From assembly GCF_018595715.1 (NCBI RefSeq), contig NZ_JAHEOJ010000020.1, positions 124,001-188,000 on the forward strand: a stretch of DNA of 64,000 nucleotides, read 5' to 3'. Positions within the stretch are counted from its first letter, which is position 1; every line of letters starts with the position of its first letter. Shown in pieces: positions 45,551 through 54,606 of the stretch. The stretch is from Glaciecola sp. XM2. GTDB lineage: Bacteria > Pseudomonadota > Gammaproteobacteria > Enterobacterales > Alteromonadaceae. A program made the translations under genes and the position numbers. The notes beneath the pieces were generated by a model. It did not search any database. It had not been told where the DNA came from and saw only the letters and a program-made list of their open reading frames with translations.

Positions 45551-45953
45551 ACGTGCCCATATTTTTTGAACAACGATGATGTTTATACACTGTATTTCAC
45601 TCACTTTTCGCTCTAAGTAATATCAATATTGAAGACGCGCTTCAACCGCTGAGCCCATGACATACCTTTAGCATGATAAAGATTATCAGGTAGTTTGTTT
45701 TCTTTATTAGTCAGGTAGCGTTACTTCTAACCATGAAGCGCGTTGAAAAGACAATTATATAGTGGCTTTATCAACACCCAACTTTTACTAATTAGGCTTA
45801 ACTGACTTTATTTTGCCAGCTATGCTAAATAAATGTCCGCTTATTCTGTTCGTTTGCGTTTTTTATCTTAGTAACGGGAAATTCTCGGTGCCAACTTTAA
45901 ATTAAACAGTAACGCTTGGGCTCGCCCCAGACAGAATTAAAAAGGATTTAAAA
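45551..45953. other. intergenic stretch upstream of the PEP-CTERM protein
   Basis: 403 bases, AT-rich, with no supported gene, hairpin or repeat. I looked for a sigma-54 type -24/-12 promoter, because PEP-CTERM genes in some species are controlled that way, and did not find a good match on the coding strand. The ribosome site AAAGGA of the next gene is at its right end. Confidence 0.5.
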
Positions 45954-46982
45954 ATGAGTAAGATATCTTTAAAGCACTTTTGTTTAACGGCCATTTTTAT
46001 CAGCTTATCGATTAATGCCTCAGCATCTTTGCTGGTTAGTAGCAGCCAGTCAGTCAACGTAAGTGGTAAGTACTTGCCTGATAATCCAGCCAATGTCCCT
46101 GATCCGCGCCTTGATTTGTCGGCCTCATACAGTGGTAATAATACTGGAGGAACAAGTGATTTTGACTTTGATTTGTCTGACAAAGGTATTGATTCAGGGC
46201 GTGCTTATTGGGATATAGGTATTTCTCAATCAAGTTTACGCAGTGTATCTGACTTGCGCATCCAACATGATTTTTCATCCCAGGCTCAGTTTACTGATTT
46301 ATCGGTGAATGTAAGCAGCAATGTGAGTTACGCCGACACCATTACAGTAAGAGATTTAAGCACCGGACAGCTAGCAACACCTACTAACCTGTTTGTTCGA
46401 TTTGAAGTTGGTATTACGGGTGAATTATATAATGATGTTATCTATGACAACCCATCTGCAGGTGGCGCTAGTGTCGCTAATTACTCTTCTGAGGCTAACT
46501 TTTCTTCTCGCATTGCAAATAGTAGTGGAGATGCAAACGAAGACTGGCAGATAGCGTCAACAAATAGCGAACATTCGAATGGCATATTTGGTTCAAATGT
46601 ACTTGAACGCGAATTCATAAATTCAAATGTTACCTTCCAAGACTTGTTGTGGAATGGTCAAGCGATTTTTTTTGGTTGGGACTTCACCGAAATGTTTGAA
46701 GTCGAGATTGAAGGGATAGATGTGGGCTCTATCGATATCAACTTACAAAATGATCTCGGCAACACCTTTGTGACGCGCGCAAGTGTGTTTGACGCAGATG
46801 GCAATTGGCTCTCAAATTATGCGGTAGAATCGTCAGAAGGCTTTAATTACGAACAAATTTCTAGCCTTGCTAACACTCCCCTGCCGGTGCCGGCTCCTAG
46901 TTCTGCACTTTCGTTTTTCGCGCTAGCATTATTTGGTAGCCAAATGCTTCGTAAAAAACGCAAAGCTACTCTTCATAATTAG
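45954..46982 (+). CDS. PEP-CTERM sorting-domain protein (exosortase substrate)
   Basis: 342 residues. A signal peptide (ISLKHFCLTAIFISLSINASASLL) and a C-terminal sorting tail at about 312-342: VPAPSS, then the hydrophobic stretch ALSFFALALFGSQML, then RKKRK. This is the PEP-CTERM tripartite form, with the VPAP variant common in Alteromonadales. Exosortase should cut near the PAP motif and release or attach the protein during export. The mature part is Ser/Asn/Asp-rich and beta-rich with no named domain. Ribosome site AAAGGA about 9 bases before the ATG. It is monocistronic. The TPR partner of the same system lies 17 kb away. Confidence 0.88.
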   Translation: MSKISLKHFCLTAIFISLSINASASLLVSSSQSVNVSGKYLPDNPANVPDPRLDLSASYSGNNTGGTSDFDFDLSDKGIDSGRAYWDIGISQSSLRSVSDLRIQHDFSSQAQFTDLSVNVSSNVSYADTITVRDLSTGQLATPTNLFVRFEVGITGELYNDVIYDNPSAGGASVANYSSEANFSSRIANSSGDANEDWQIASTNSEHSNGIFGSNVLEREFINSNVTFQDLLWNGQAIFFGWDFTEMFEVEIEGIDVGSIDINLQNDLGNTFVTRASVFDADGNWLSNYAVESSEGFNYEQISSLANTPLPVPAPSSALSFFALALFGSQMLRKKRKATLHN

Positions 46983-46996
46983 GTATTTTGAGAATG

Positions 46997-47020
46997 CAGG
47001 GACAATAATTGTCCCTGTTT
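46997..47020 (+). terminator. terminator after the PEP-CTERM gene
   Basis: Stem CAGGGAC (46997-47003) / GTCCCTG (47011-47017), small AT loop, followed by TTT; 14 bases after the stop. The U run is short. Confidence 0.6.
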
Positions 47021-47140
47021 GGTTACCTAAAAACCACCATCTAATTGAGTTTCTTGTAAACGCTGAAAATCAAAGGGCGTATTATCTAAAGAGAATGAGT
47101 CGTGTTTAGAAAAGGCATCGCTTCTTGTATCGCGAGAGGC

Positions 47141-47165
47141 ATTCGCCCCACATGCTGGGGCGAAT
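47141..47165 (-). terminator. strong hairpin just beyond the DPP-IV-like gene
   Basis: Perfect 10-bp stem ATTCGCCCCA (47141-47150) / TGGGGCGAAT (47156-47165) with a 5-base loop, starting 8 bases after the minus-strand stop. There is no U run, so it may stabilise the mRNA 3' end instead. Confidence 0.5.
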
Positions 47166-47173
47166 AAACTACC

Positions 47174-49528
47174 TTAATCCTTTAAATGCTCGACAAAATA
47201 ATTAGTTTGCATCGTATGCAAATGCAGTGAAGTGCCTTCTCCCTCAACGATGCCATGGCGACGATTTGGGTAAGACATAAAATCAAACTGACGGTTGTGC
47301 TTAATCAACTCATTTATGAGTATTTCGGTTCCCTGATAATGCACATTGTCATCTCCAGTGCCGTGCACCAATAAGAGCTTGCCCTGTAAATTTTTAGCGT
47401 GTGTGATAGGCGATGCTTCAACATAATTTGGCCCATATTCATCCAGCAAACCCGAATAGCGCTCTTGATAAATAGAGTCATAAAGGCGCTGATCAGTCAC
47501 TGGTGCTCTTGAAACCCCCACATGGAATTGTTCTGGATATCTAAATAGTAGGTTCAAGGTCATCGAGCCACCACCGGAGTGCCCCCATACGCCTACACGA
47601 TTGCAGTCAATATACTGCCATTTAGCACAAATACTGTTTAACGCGTCGGAGTGATCTCTTGCCCCAATAGGACCCACATTGCCATATACCGAGCGGCGCC
47701 AGTCTCTGCCTTTAGGCGCAGGGGTGCCGCGGTTATCTACTGAGCTCACAATGAAGCCTTTTTGTGTCATCATGATGTGCCAAGGCGTATTGCGCATCCA
47801 CATATCCCGCACAATGTAGGCTGCTGGGTCACCATACACAAAGTTGATAATGGGGTACTTTCGATCCGCATCCATATTGGGCGGGCGCATAATGTAACCG
47901 TCTAGGCTGAAACCGTCAGGCGTATCGACACTATAAAACTCATGATCCCCTAGACTAAGCTCTGCCAGTTTAGCCGCCAGCTCAGCATTGTCTTCCATTA
48001 CATGGTGAGCCTTATGATCAGGTAGCGATATAAGCGTGTAAACCGGTGGCTGCATAAAACTTGAATGAGTGTGAATGGCCCATTTTGCGTCCCCTGATAA
48101 ATCGTAAGCGTTGGTGCCGCTGTGTTGCTCAGGCGTAATGCGTGTTAAATCCCCTGAGCCATCGAGGTTTGTGCGATACAAGTACCGTTGAGTAGGATTG
48201 TTGGGGGACGCTGTAAAGTACAGCCAGTTATTGGCCTCGTCTTTGGCGACAAACCCTATTACATCATAGTCGCCCGGTGTGAGGTTGACTATGTTCTGTC
48301 CATCGCTCGAAACCTTGTATATGTGCTTCCAACCGCTTCGCTCACTTAACCATAAAAAGTCGTCTGATGAGGTGAGCCAAATGGGATCTTTTAAATATTC
48401 AATGTAGGTCTCTTCTTGCTCGACAAATCGTGGTGTTGCTTCACCTGTATTTATATCTGCATAAAACACCGTGTTGGTATCTTGCTTACGATTCATCTGT
48501 TGAATCAACACCTGTTCACCGCCTTTTGCCCAGCTCATGCGCGGCACATACATATCCTTAGCTACTCCTGGTAGTTCAATCCAGACAGTATTTGCATCAT
48601 CAACTGATACCACACCAATACGTGCAGCGGAGTTTTCCTCGCCTACTTTTGGATAAGGAATAGAAGTAATGGTTGGATAGAGGGTATCGGTGTTATTGAT
48701 TATATAGAAATCCTGGGCGGCGCTGGTATCAAACTGCCAATAGGCAATATGCTCGCTGTTAGGGCGCCAGCGAAACCCGTCTTGAATGCCAAATTCTTCT
48801 TCATAGGCCCAGTCAAATAAGCCATTAATAACCGTTTCAGACGCATCGGTGGTCAGCGCGCTCACTTCTCTTGTTTGCATGTCTTGTACATAAATGTTGT
48901 TCTGATATACATAGGCAAATTTAGAATTATCGGGCGATAGTTTGCCAAACATCATTTGGCTAGGCACTAGGTCGCTTGCGCCCAACTTCCACAGGTCGTT
49001 GTCTTCAATATTTAATACCCAATACTCACCGCGCGTTTTATCCCGCCACACATACTCAGCCTGTGTATAAATCAATAAAAAACGCTTATCTTTTGACCAT
49101 TGATAATCATCCACCACTAATGCTTTGTCAGAGCCTGCTGGCGTAAGCTGAGCTAAGCTAATTAATACAGTGCGCTCGAGCGTGGCGGGATCGTACTGCA
49201 CGATTTCTTCATAAATTTTTATGTCATCGCCGTTTTGGTCTTTTTCTAATTCAGCGTCTTCATAGCCTTCAGCTGTTTCTAAAGCAGTAAAATGTGAACC
49301 GTCTTTATCCCAGCGAATGGCGCCGGGACGCTTCGCTCTGTATTCGTACTCCTGAAAAAGCGCTTCGTTTGTAATCAGTGCGCCTGATGGTTGTGATTGA
49401 CTTTCATGGCTGTCGCCATTTTGCGTGGAATTTTGTGTTTGCGGGCTGCAGGCCCACAGAGATGAAAAACACAGAACGGCAAATAGTGCAACACGAAGCT
49501 GCTGCGCATAGTGAGAGGGAGGGTGCAT
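47174..49528 (-). CDS. DPP-IV-like S9 family peptidase lipoprotein
   Basis: 784 residues. A lipoprotein signal ends in a LWAC lipobox (Cys about residue 27), anchoring it in the membrane facing the periplasm or outside. The N-terminal beta-propeller of the DPP-IV type spans about 60-500 (with the 'YEEEFG' glutamate pair, in 'FDWAYEEEFGIQDGFRW', that binds the substrate N-terminus in DPP-IV). The catalytic hydrolase domain spans about 530-784, with nucleophile Ser in GHSGGGS (about 651), Asp in 'GTGDDNVH' (about 726) and His in 'RRHGI' (about 758). It should remove dipeptides from peptides, usually after Pro or Ala. It lies 91 bases after the AbgT gene, so both may be co-expressed. Confidence 0.93.
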   Translation of the reverse strand: MHPPSHYAQQLRVALFAVLCFSSLWACSPQTQNSTQNGDSHESQSQPSGALITNEALFQEYEYRAKRPGAIRWDKDGSHFTALETAEGYEDAELEKDQNGDDIKIYEEIVQYDPATLERTVLISLAQLTPAGSDKALVVDDYQWSKDKRFLLIYTQAEYVWRDKTRGEYWVLNIEDNDLWKLGASDLVPSQMMFGKLSPDNSKFAYVYQNNIYVQDMQTREVSALTTDASETVINGLFDWAYEEEFGIQDGFRWRPNSEHIAYWQFDTSAAQDFYIINNTDTLYPTITSIPYPKVGEENSAARIGVVSVDDANTVWIELPGVAKDMYVPRMSWAKGGEQVLIQQMNRKQDTNTVFYADINTGEATPRFVEQEETYIEYLKDPIWLTSSDDFLWLSERSGWKHIYKVSSDGQNIVNLTPGDYDVIGFVAKDEANNWLYFTASPNNPTQRYLYRTNLDGSGDLTRITPEQHSGTNAYDLSGDAKWAIHTHSSFMQPPVYTLISLPDHKAHHVMEDNAELAAKLAELSLGDHEFYSVDTPDGFSLDGYIMRPPNMDADRKYPIINFVYGDPAAYIVRDMWMRNTPWHIMMTQKGFIVSSVDNRGTPAPKGRDWRRSVYGNVGPIGARDHSDALNSICAKWQYIDCNRVGVWGHSGGGSMTLNLLFRYPEQFHVGVSRAPVTDQRLYDSIYQERYSGLLDEYGPNYVEASPITHAKNLQGKLLLVHGTGDDNVHYQGTEILINELIKHNRQFDFMSYPNRRHGIVEGEGTSLHLHTMQTNYFVEHLKD

Positions 49529-49619
49529 TCAAAGAAGTCCTATAGAGGCTGTATGTTCCTTTTATCCTCTCCGATATGCACCTAAATGTAAATAAATCTT
49601 CTTAGCTTGCGTTTATCGT

Positions 49620-51155
49620 TTAGATACCCAGAGGTATACCCAAAGTGAAGAACCCAACTAACAATAACGTCCAGATAATTAAAAACGCCAACGAATACGG
49701 CACCATGATAAGCAACATATCGCCAAAGCCCATATCGGGGCGATACTTACGCATAAACGCTAAGATAACGCCGGCGTAGGTCATCATTGGGGTGATAATA
49801 TTGGTCGATGAATCGGCCACTCTAAAAGCGGCTGCCACAAAGTCTGGTGTCATTTCAGGGTTAACGAAGAACAGCATGGGCACAAATATCGGGCCAAGCA
49901 ACATCCACTTGGAGGTTAAACCGCCAATAAAGATATTGATAAAAGCAGTAGTGAAAATAAATCCAATGAGCAGTAAAACCGGGAATTGTTGTAAACCAAG
50001 GGCTTGTAAAAACTCTGCGCCTAAGAATGTAACCCAAGTGCCTAGGCCGCTATAGCTTAGTAGTCCCAAAAAGTTATAGGTAAAGAAGGTTAACACCATT
50101 ACATAACCCATCGTATTCATTTGGCTAACCATGGCTTGTACGACTTCCCAAACGCTTTTAAAGCGTCCTACGGCCACGCCGTAAAACACGCCTACAATCA
50201 CAAAAAATAGTGAAATCAGCAGAATGATATTGTTCATGTAGGGTTTGACAAGTGCACCTGACTCATCGACAAAGCTTGCCAATGGGCCCATTGATAGCCC
50301 GGCTATCACCAGTAATGAAACCAGCGTACCGAGGCCTGCTGCACGCAACCCTTTTTTCTCTTCATCAGACACTTCAAATTCGCCGGCGTTGATATCTTTG
50401 GGTACGACAAAATCACTGTTATTTAATTTTGGCTCTACAAATTTACGCGTTACCCAAAAGCCTGTCAGTGTTAGCACCACGGTGGACACAACGATAAATA
50501 TCCAGTGCATGGTAATAGGGTTTAATGCTTCGCCTGCAGCATTGGCAAACGGCACGCCTTGAGATTCAGCAAAAATTTGTGCGTTGAGTCCGATGATTGC
50601 GTCGATAGGGCCTGGAATAATGTTGGCGCTAAAGCCTGCAGATACACCAGCGAAAGCGGCTGCCATGCCTATCAATGGGTTACGTCCTAACCCTGCGTAA
50701 AGTAAGCCCGCAAGTGGAATTAACACAAGGTAGCCTGCATCGGTGGCGATAGAGCTTAAAATACCAATGAGTACCAGCAGTAATGGTAGCCATTTTTGCG
50801 GGATGTGAGCCCCTGCGCGTTTTATCAATGCGCCGAATAAGCCAGAACTTTCAGCCACGCCCACAGCCATGATCACAATTAAGATAACGCCCAATACACC
50901 GTTGCCAAATGCCAACCAGTTCGCCAGTAACGCATTATCAAAAATCCACTGCATATTTGCCGCTTCGTGCATGCCCAGTATTTGATGTTGAACGGGTGTA
51001 CCGCCAGCGCCTGGGGTCTCAAAGGTATAACCAGACATCAATACAGTAAGCAGGTAAGCTGCAGGATAAAACGCCATAAATATTATGACGGGATCGGGGA
51101 TGCGTTTTCCAACGCGCTCGATAAAGCTACCGAGGTTATTTCCATTTACGGGCAT
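49620..51155 (-). CDS. AbgT-family transporter
   Basis: 511 residues, about 11-13 membrane segments. It has the family signatures 'RIPDPVIIFMAF' near the N-terminus, 'SSIATDAGYLVLIPLAGLLYAGLGRNPLIGMAAAFAGVSAGFSANIIPGPIDAIIG' (first hairpin loop) and 'FINIFIGGLTSKWMLLGPIFVPMLF' with 'DSSTNIITPMM' (second). E. coli AbgT takes up p-aminobenzoyl-glutamate and MtrF of Neisseria gonorrhoeae acts in sulfonamide efflux; many homologues sit beside peptidases. Here the neighbour is a DPP-IV-like peptidase, so uptake of dipeptides or aminoacyl conjugates is a reasonable guess. Inner membrane. Upstream is a small minus-strand gene 177 bases away. Confidence 0.93.
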   Translation of the reverse strand: MPVNGNNLGSFIERVGKRIPDPVIIFMAFYPAAYLLTVLMSGYTFETPGAGGTPVQHQILGMHEAANMQWIFDNALLANWLAFGNGVLGVILIVIMAVGVAESSGLFGALIKRAGAHIPQKWLPLLLVLIGILSSIATDAGYLVLIPLAGLLYAGLGRNPLIGMAAAFAGVSAGFSANIIPGPIDAIIGLNAQIFAESQGVPFANAAGEALNPITMHWIFIVVSTVVLTLTGFWVTRKFVEPKLNNSDFVVPKDINAGEFEVSDEEKKGLRAAGLGTLVSLLVIAGLSMGPLASFVDESGALVKPYMNNIILLISLFFVIVGVFYGVAVGRFKSVWEVVQAMVSQMNTMGYVMVLTFFTYNFLGLLSYSGLGTWVTFLGAEFLQALGLQQFPVLLLIGFIFTTAFINIFIGGLTSKWMLLGPIFVPMLFFVNPEMTPDFVAAAFRVADSSTNIITPMMTYAGVILAFMRKYRPDMGFGDMLLIMVPYSLAFLIIWTLLLVGFFTLGIPLGI

Positions 51156-51332
51156 GCTAAATATCTTCTTGTGATGATAAAGTAAGTGTCAAGTTAGGAG
51201 GTTAAACGAAGTGATTTTGTGATTCAATAGCTGTCACAGCAGGCATATGTTGAGTGAGTTTGCATTTTAACAACATAAACCGATTGATACTGATGGTTTA
51301 TTATCAAACTATATGCATTTTTGCGTAAGTCG

Positions 51333-51662
51333 TTATGACTTTCCTGCTAAAGACAGCTTAAATTGTTCAAGAGTAGTGAGCAGCAACTGAAGCTTTTTGA
51401 CAATGACAGTGAGTTTTTCCTGCTGAGCTTGCTTAGACAAGGTTGCATCTTGTTGTTGCAACAAAGCTACATCGCCTGCGACTTCCTCGACGTATTCTTT
51501 AAAACGCTTACTGCGGCTAGTGAAAACCGTTTCATCGCCAAAAATAGTTTGAAACTTGCCTTTGCCATCACTTTGCAAGGTATTTAATGCTTGGTCAGCA
51601 TCAATGGCTTTACGATAGGCAATTTGAAGGTTTTCGTTTAGAGCGGAAACAACGTTGTTCAT
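51333..51662 (-). CDS. small helical protein, possibly PriC-like
   Basis: 109 residues, cytoplasmic, almost wholly helical. 'KFQTIFGDETVFTSRSKRFKEYVEEVAGDVALLQQQ' and the later Leu/Lys/Gln helix recall the N-terminal part of primosomal protein PriC (FxxxLFxTRxxxLxxxLxE), but it lacks the long C-terminal part, so the match is tentative. The first helix is Asn/Ala/Asp-rich. AAAGGA lies 6 bases before the ATG. Divergent from the YjfB-like gene. Treat it as a real gene of uncertain function. Confidence 0.6.
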   Translation of the reverse strand: MNNVVSALNENLQIAYRKAIDADQALNTLQSDGKGKFQTIFGDETVFTSRSKRFKEYVEEVAGDVALLQQQDATLSKQAQQEKLTVIVKKLQLLLTTLEQFKLSLAGKS

Positions 51663-51769
51663 ACATTCCTTTCTTGCGGTATTAATTTTTAAGTGTAGCG
51701 GCCGATAATGTCGAGGTAGGCAATTGTGCCTGCTTTAACCGATTGCCGCAAGCAATCATAGGATAGACA

Positions 51770-51946
51770 ATGGATATACAAGGTACATCCGGCGTCGCGT
51801 ACACCCTTCAGATAAAGTCTGCGCAAATGTCTAACGACATGCAAAAACAAGAAGGGCAGGCGGTACTTCAGTTACTTGAGGCCGCAGCACCGGCGCCAGC
51901 GCCGACCAGTGGAAGCGCAGGTTCAATCATCAATACCTACGCATAA
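51770..51946 (+). CDS. small YjfB-like putative motility protein (58 aa)
   Basis: A short gene, 59 codons including the stop, with AGGA 6 bases before the ATG. The peptide begins MDIQGTSGVAYTLQIKSAQM and continues with an amphipathic helix (MSNDMQKQEGQAVLQLLEAA), an Ala/Pro linker and the tail 'SGSAGSIINTYA'. This pattern (MDI start, a QxKxxxM helix, Gln-rich coil, Ala/Pro stretch, GSxIxxxA end) is that of the YjfB 'putative motility protein' family, whose role is not established. It ends 2 bases before the convergent epmB gene. No flagellar genes are nearby. Confidence 0.7.
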   Translation: MDIQGTSGVAYTLQIKSAQMSNDMQKQEGQAVLQLLEAAAPAPAPTSGSAGSIINTYA

Positions 51947-51948
51947 AT

Positions 51949-52977
51949 TCACGGGACTGGCTGTAATCCTAAATCAATCGGCGTTTTGCCGGGCTGCCCT
52001 GCAATTTCTCTCACGAGTTTGGGCACTAAATAGCCCGGCTGACGCTTTATCACTTCTGCCATAATTGCTTTGGCTTCTTTTTCAGGCATGTCAAAGTGAG
52101 CCGCACCGGTGACTTTGTCGAGCAAATGCAAATAGTATGGCAACACTCCAGCAGAAAACACCGCTTCATTTAGCGCGATTTGAGCATCTGCACTATCGTT
52201 AATACCTTTTAGCAATACTGCTTGATTTAAGAGCGTCATGCCCGCCTCACGAAGCCTTTTGCAACGCTCAATGAGACTTTTACTGACTTCATTAGCGTGA
52301 TTAATATGAAACACCATTATCTTTTGTTGACGCAGAGCTGAAAACCATTGTAAAAACTCGTCATTGATTCTTTGTGGGATGACCACGGGCAAACGCGTGT
52401 GAATGCGCAGGCGTTTTATGTGAGCAATGTGACTAATCTGTTCGCATAACCACGCTAAATGCGAATCCTTTGCCATTAGTGGGTCTCCGCCAGAGAGGAT
52501 GATTTCATCTAGATTTGTATCATTTTGAATGTATTGAATAACATTGAGCCATTGCTGTTTATTGACGGCGTTTTCTTGATACGGGAAATCGCGTCTAAAA
52601 CAATATCGACAGTTTACAGCACATCCGCCTTTTACGATGAGCAAAGCCCTGTTGAGGTATTTGTGTAAAATGCCTGCTTGCTCATTGTCTTGCTCCCCTA
52701 AAGGGTCTCCCACGAAGCCACTTACCTCTTCAAACTCTTCAACGCGCGGCATGACTTGTTGTAATAGTGGATCGTCCCAATCTCCTGGCGTCATTAAATC
52801 AGCAAAGGGACGAGGCACTCGCATTGAAAACAAGCGTCTTGCTGCGAAGTGTTCGCGATACTTTTGAGGGTCTAAACACAGGTATTCGAGCAAAGATTCA
52901 GGGGTGGTAAAGCATCTTGCTAATTCTTTTTGCCAGTTAATCTCTACAGGCATGCTTTTTTTCGGTATTATCTGCAT
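51949..52977 (-). CDS. epmB: EpmB, EF-P beta-lysylation radical SAM aminomutase
   Basis: 342 residues. The radical SAM motif CAVNCRYC at about 119-126 (CxxxCxxC) is followed by '[17 protein letters not shown]' and '[15 protein letters not shown]', both hallmarks of lysine-2,3-aminomutase-type enzymes. The C-terminal '[17 protein letters not shown]' binds PLP-linked substrate. It converts alpha-lysine to beta-lysine, used by EpmA to modify EF-P. Start at 52977 or at the ATG 24 bases inside (52953); either way it is divergent from efp, with only 36-60 bases between starts. Confidence 0.95.
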   Translation of the reverse strand: MQIIPKKSMPVEINWQKELARCFTTPESLLEYLCLDPQKYREHFAARRLFSMRVPRPFADLMTPGDWDDPLLQQVMPRVEEFEEVSGFVGDPLGEQDNEQAGILHKYLNRALLIVKGGCAVNCRYCFRRDFPYQENAVNKQQWLNVIQYIQNDTNLDEIILSGGDPLMAKDSHLAWLCEQISHIAHIKRLRIHTRLPVVIPQRINDEFLQWFSALRQQKIMVFHINHANEVSKSLIERCKRLREAGMTLLNQAVLLKGINDSADAQIALNEAVFSAGVLPYYLHLLDKVTGAAHFDMPEKEAKAIMAEVIKRQPGYLVPKLVREIAGQPGKTPIDLGLQPVP

Positions 52978-53013
52978 GTTTTCTTTATCCAGCGTATATA
53001 TTCAGAGGAATTA

Positions 53014-53583
53014 ATGGCTAATTTCAGTACAAACGAGTTTAAAGCAGGTCTTAAAATCATGCTAGATGGTGAACCCTGTTCTATTTTAGAAAATGAGTAT
53101 GTTAAACCTGGTAAAGGCCAAGCCTTTAACCGTGTGCGTATTCGTAAGCTCATATCAGGCAAGGTGCTTGAAAAGACCTTTCGCTCTGGCGAATCCTTCG
53201 AAGGCGCCGACGTCATGGATACCGACTTAGCTTATTTGTATAGCGACGGTGAATTCTGGCATTTTATGAACAACGAGACCTTTGAGCAAATCGCCGCTGA
53301 CCAAAAAGCCGTTGGCGATAATGCCAAGTGGCTAGTTGAAAACGACGTTTGTACCTTAACGTTGTGGAATGGTAGCCCAATTGTGGTCACACCGCCTAAT
53401 TTTGTTGAGCTAGAAATTACCGAAACTGACCCTGGCCTTAAAGGTGACACCGCGGGCACAGGCGGCAAACCTGCAACGCTCACTACCGGTGCTGTAGTAC
53501 GCGTACCATTATTTGTTCAAACAGGCGAAGTCGTAAAAGTAGATACTCGCAGCGGCGAATACGTTTCACGCGCTCAAAAATAG
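53014..53583 (+). CDS. efp: EF-P, translation elongation factor P
   Basis: 189 residues from the ATG at 53014, which has AGAGGA seven bases before it. An in-frame upstream extension to 52930 (28 residues) is rejected since it overlaps epmB and spoils the conserved N-terminus. The KOW-like domain carries the modified lysine: Lys34 in '[11 protein letters not shown]'. Two OB domains follow, with '[28 protein letters not shown]' and '[24 protein letters not shown]'. It rescues ribosomes stalled at polyproline. Both its modifying enzymes EpmA and EpmB flank it; EpmC is not in the window. Confidence 0.97.
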   Translation: MANFSTNEFKAGLKIMLDGEPCSILENEYVKPGKGQAFNRVRIRKLISGKVLEKTFRSGESFEGADVMDTDLAYLYSDGEFWHFMNNETFEQIAADQKAVGDNAKWLVENDVCTLTLWNGSPIVVTPPNFVELEITETDPGLKGDTAGTGGKPATLTTGAVVRVPLFVQTGEVVKVDTRSGEYVSRAQK

Positions 53584-53589
53584 CCCTGT

Positions 53590-54594
53590 ATGGACAATTG
53601 GCAACCCACTGCCACAATTGAAAGGCTGCGCCAACGCGCAGCCATACTTCAACAGGTCCGTGATTTCTTTTTGCAACGCAACGTGCTTGAGGTCGAGACT
53701 CCCGCCTTATCCCAAGGCACCGTTAGCGATGTTCATCTTGATGCATTAACAAGCGATCATATTTTACCTGGCCAACCACAACCGACACGCCTGTACCTTC
53801 AAACCTCTCCAGAATATGCAATGAAGAGACTACTTGCTGATGGTTACCCAGATATTTATCAAATCTGTAAGTGCTTTAGAGAGGATGAGATTGGGCGCTT
53901 GCACAACCCTGAATTTACCATGCTTGAGTGGTATCGACGTGATTTCAGCATGCATCAGTTAATTGATGAAGTGGGTGCTTTACTTGTGAGTGTACTAGGC
54001 GTAAATAACATCACGCAGTCGACTTATCAGTCGCTATTTTTGCGTTTCTTAGATGTTGACCCGTTAAGTAGTGATTTGGCTTTACTGGTTAAGCGGTGCA
54101 GTGAAAATGGTTTACAAGAGTATGCCCAGCAACTTACGCAGCTTTACGACAGTGGCACAAATGCATTGGTAGAGCCCCTCAAAGATGCGTTACTGCAAGT
54201 GCTGTTTAATCAATGCATTGAGCCTTACATTGGGCAAGATGTCCCAATGTGCGTTTCGCACTTTCCTGCCTCTCAGGCCGCATTAGCCTGTTTAGCCAAT
54301 GACGGTAAAACCGCATTGCGTTTTGAGTTTTATTATAAAGGCCTTGAGCTTGCCAATGGATTTGAAGAGCTTACCGATGCAAAAGCGCAGCTTGCAAGGT
54401 TTGAGAGTGATAACCTTATTCGAGAGCATCTCAACAAGCCCTCTCGCCCTATCGACCTTCGGTTTTTGAAGGCACTGGAATCTGGACTACCGCCCTGCGC
54501 TGGCGTTGCGCTTGGTATTGATAGGCTGATTATGTTAGCGCTAAACTGCGAGCATATAAACGAGGTCATTAGCTTTGATATCACACGTGCTTGA
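53590..54594 (+). CDS. epmA: EpmA, EF-P beta-lysyltransferase
   Basis: 334 residues: a class II lysyl-tRNA-synthetase catalytic core without an anticodon domain, as in GenX/PoxA. Motif 2 is in 'IYQICKCFREDEIGRLHNPEFTMLEWYRRD' and motif 3 in 'GLPPCAGVALGIDRLIML'. It attaches (R)-beta-lysine to Lys34 of EF-P. It starts 6 bases after efp and is followed 12 bases later by a GGCT-fold gene, so efp-epmA-GGCT is probably one operon. Confidence 0.95.
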   Translation: MDNWQPTATIERLRQRAAILQQVRDFFLQRNVLEVETPALSQGTVSDVHLDALTSDHILPGQPQPTRLYLQTSPEYAMKRLLADGYPDIYQICKCFREDEIGRLHNPEFTMLEWYRRDFSMHQLIDEVGALLVSVLGVNNITQSTYQSLFLRFLDVDPLSSDLALLVKRCSENGLQEYAQQLTQLYDSGTNALVEPLKDALLQVLFNQCIEPYIGQDVPMCVSHFPASQAALACLANDGKTALRFEFYYKGLELANGFEELTDAKAQLARFESDNLIREHLNKPSRPIDLRFLKALESGLPPCAGVALGIDRLIMLALNCEHINEVISFDITRA

Positions 54595-54606
54595 CGGTCT
54601 AATACT

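Noticed and set aside
45800-45953. Possible sigma-54 promoter upstream of the PEP-CTERM gene
   Set aside because: A TGGCAC lies on the opposite strand without the matching TTGC at the right distance; no acceptable match on the coding strand.
45902-46183. 93-codon minus-strand frame overlapping the PEP-CTERM gene
   Set aside because: Antisense of the signal-peptide region of a clear gene, with no ribosome site.
52930-53013. 28-residue N-terminal extension of EF-P
   Set aside because: EF-P begins with the conserved MANFSTNEF; a strong ribosome site precedes that ATG, and the extension overlaps epmB.
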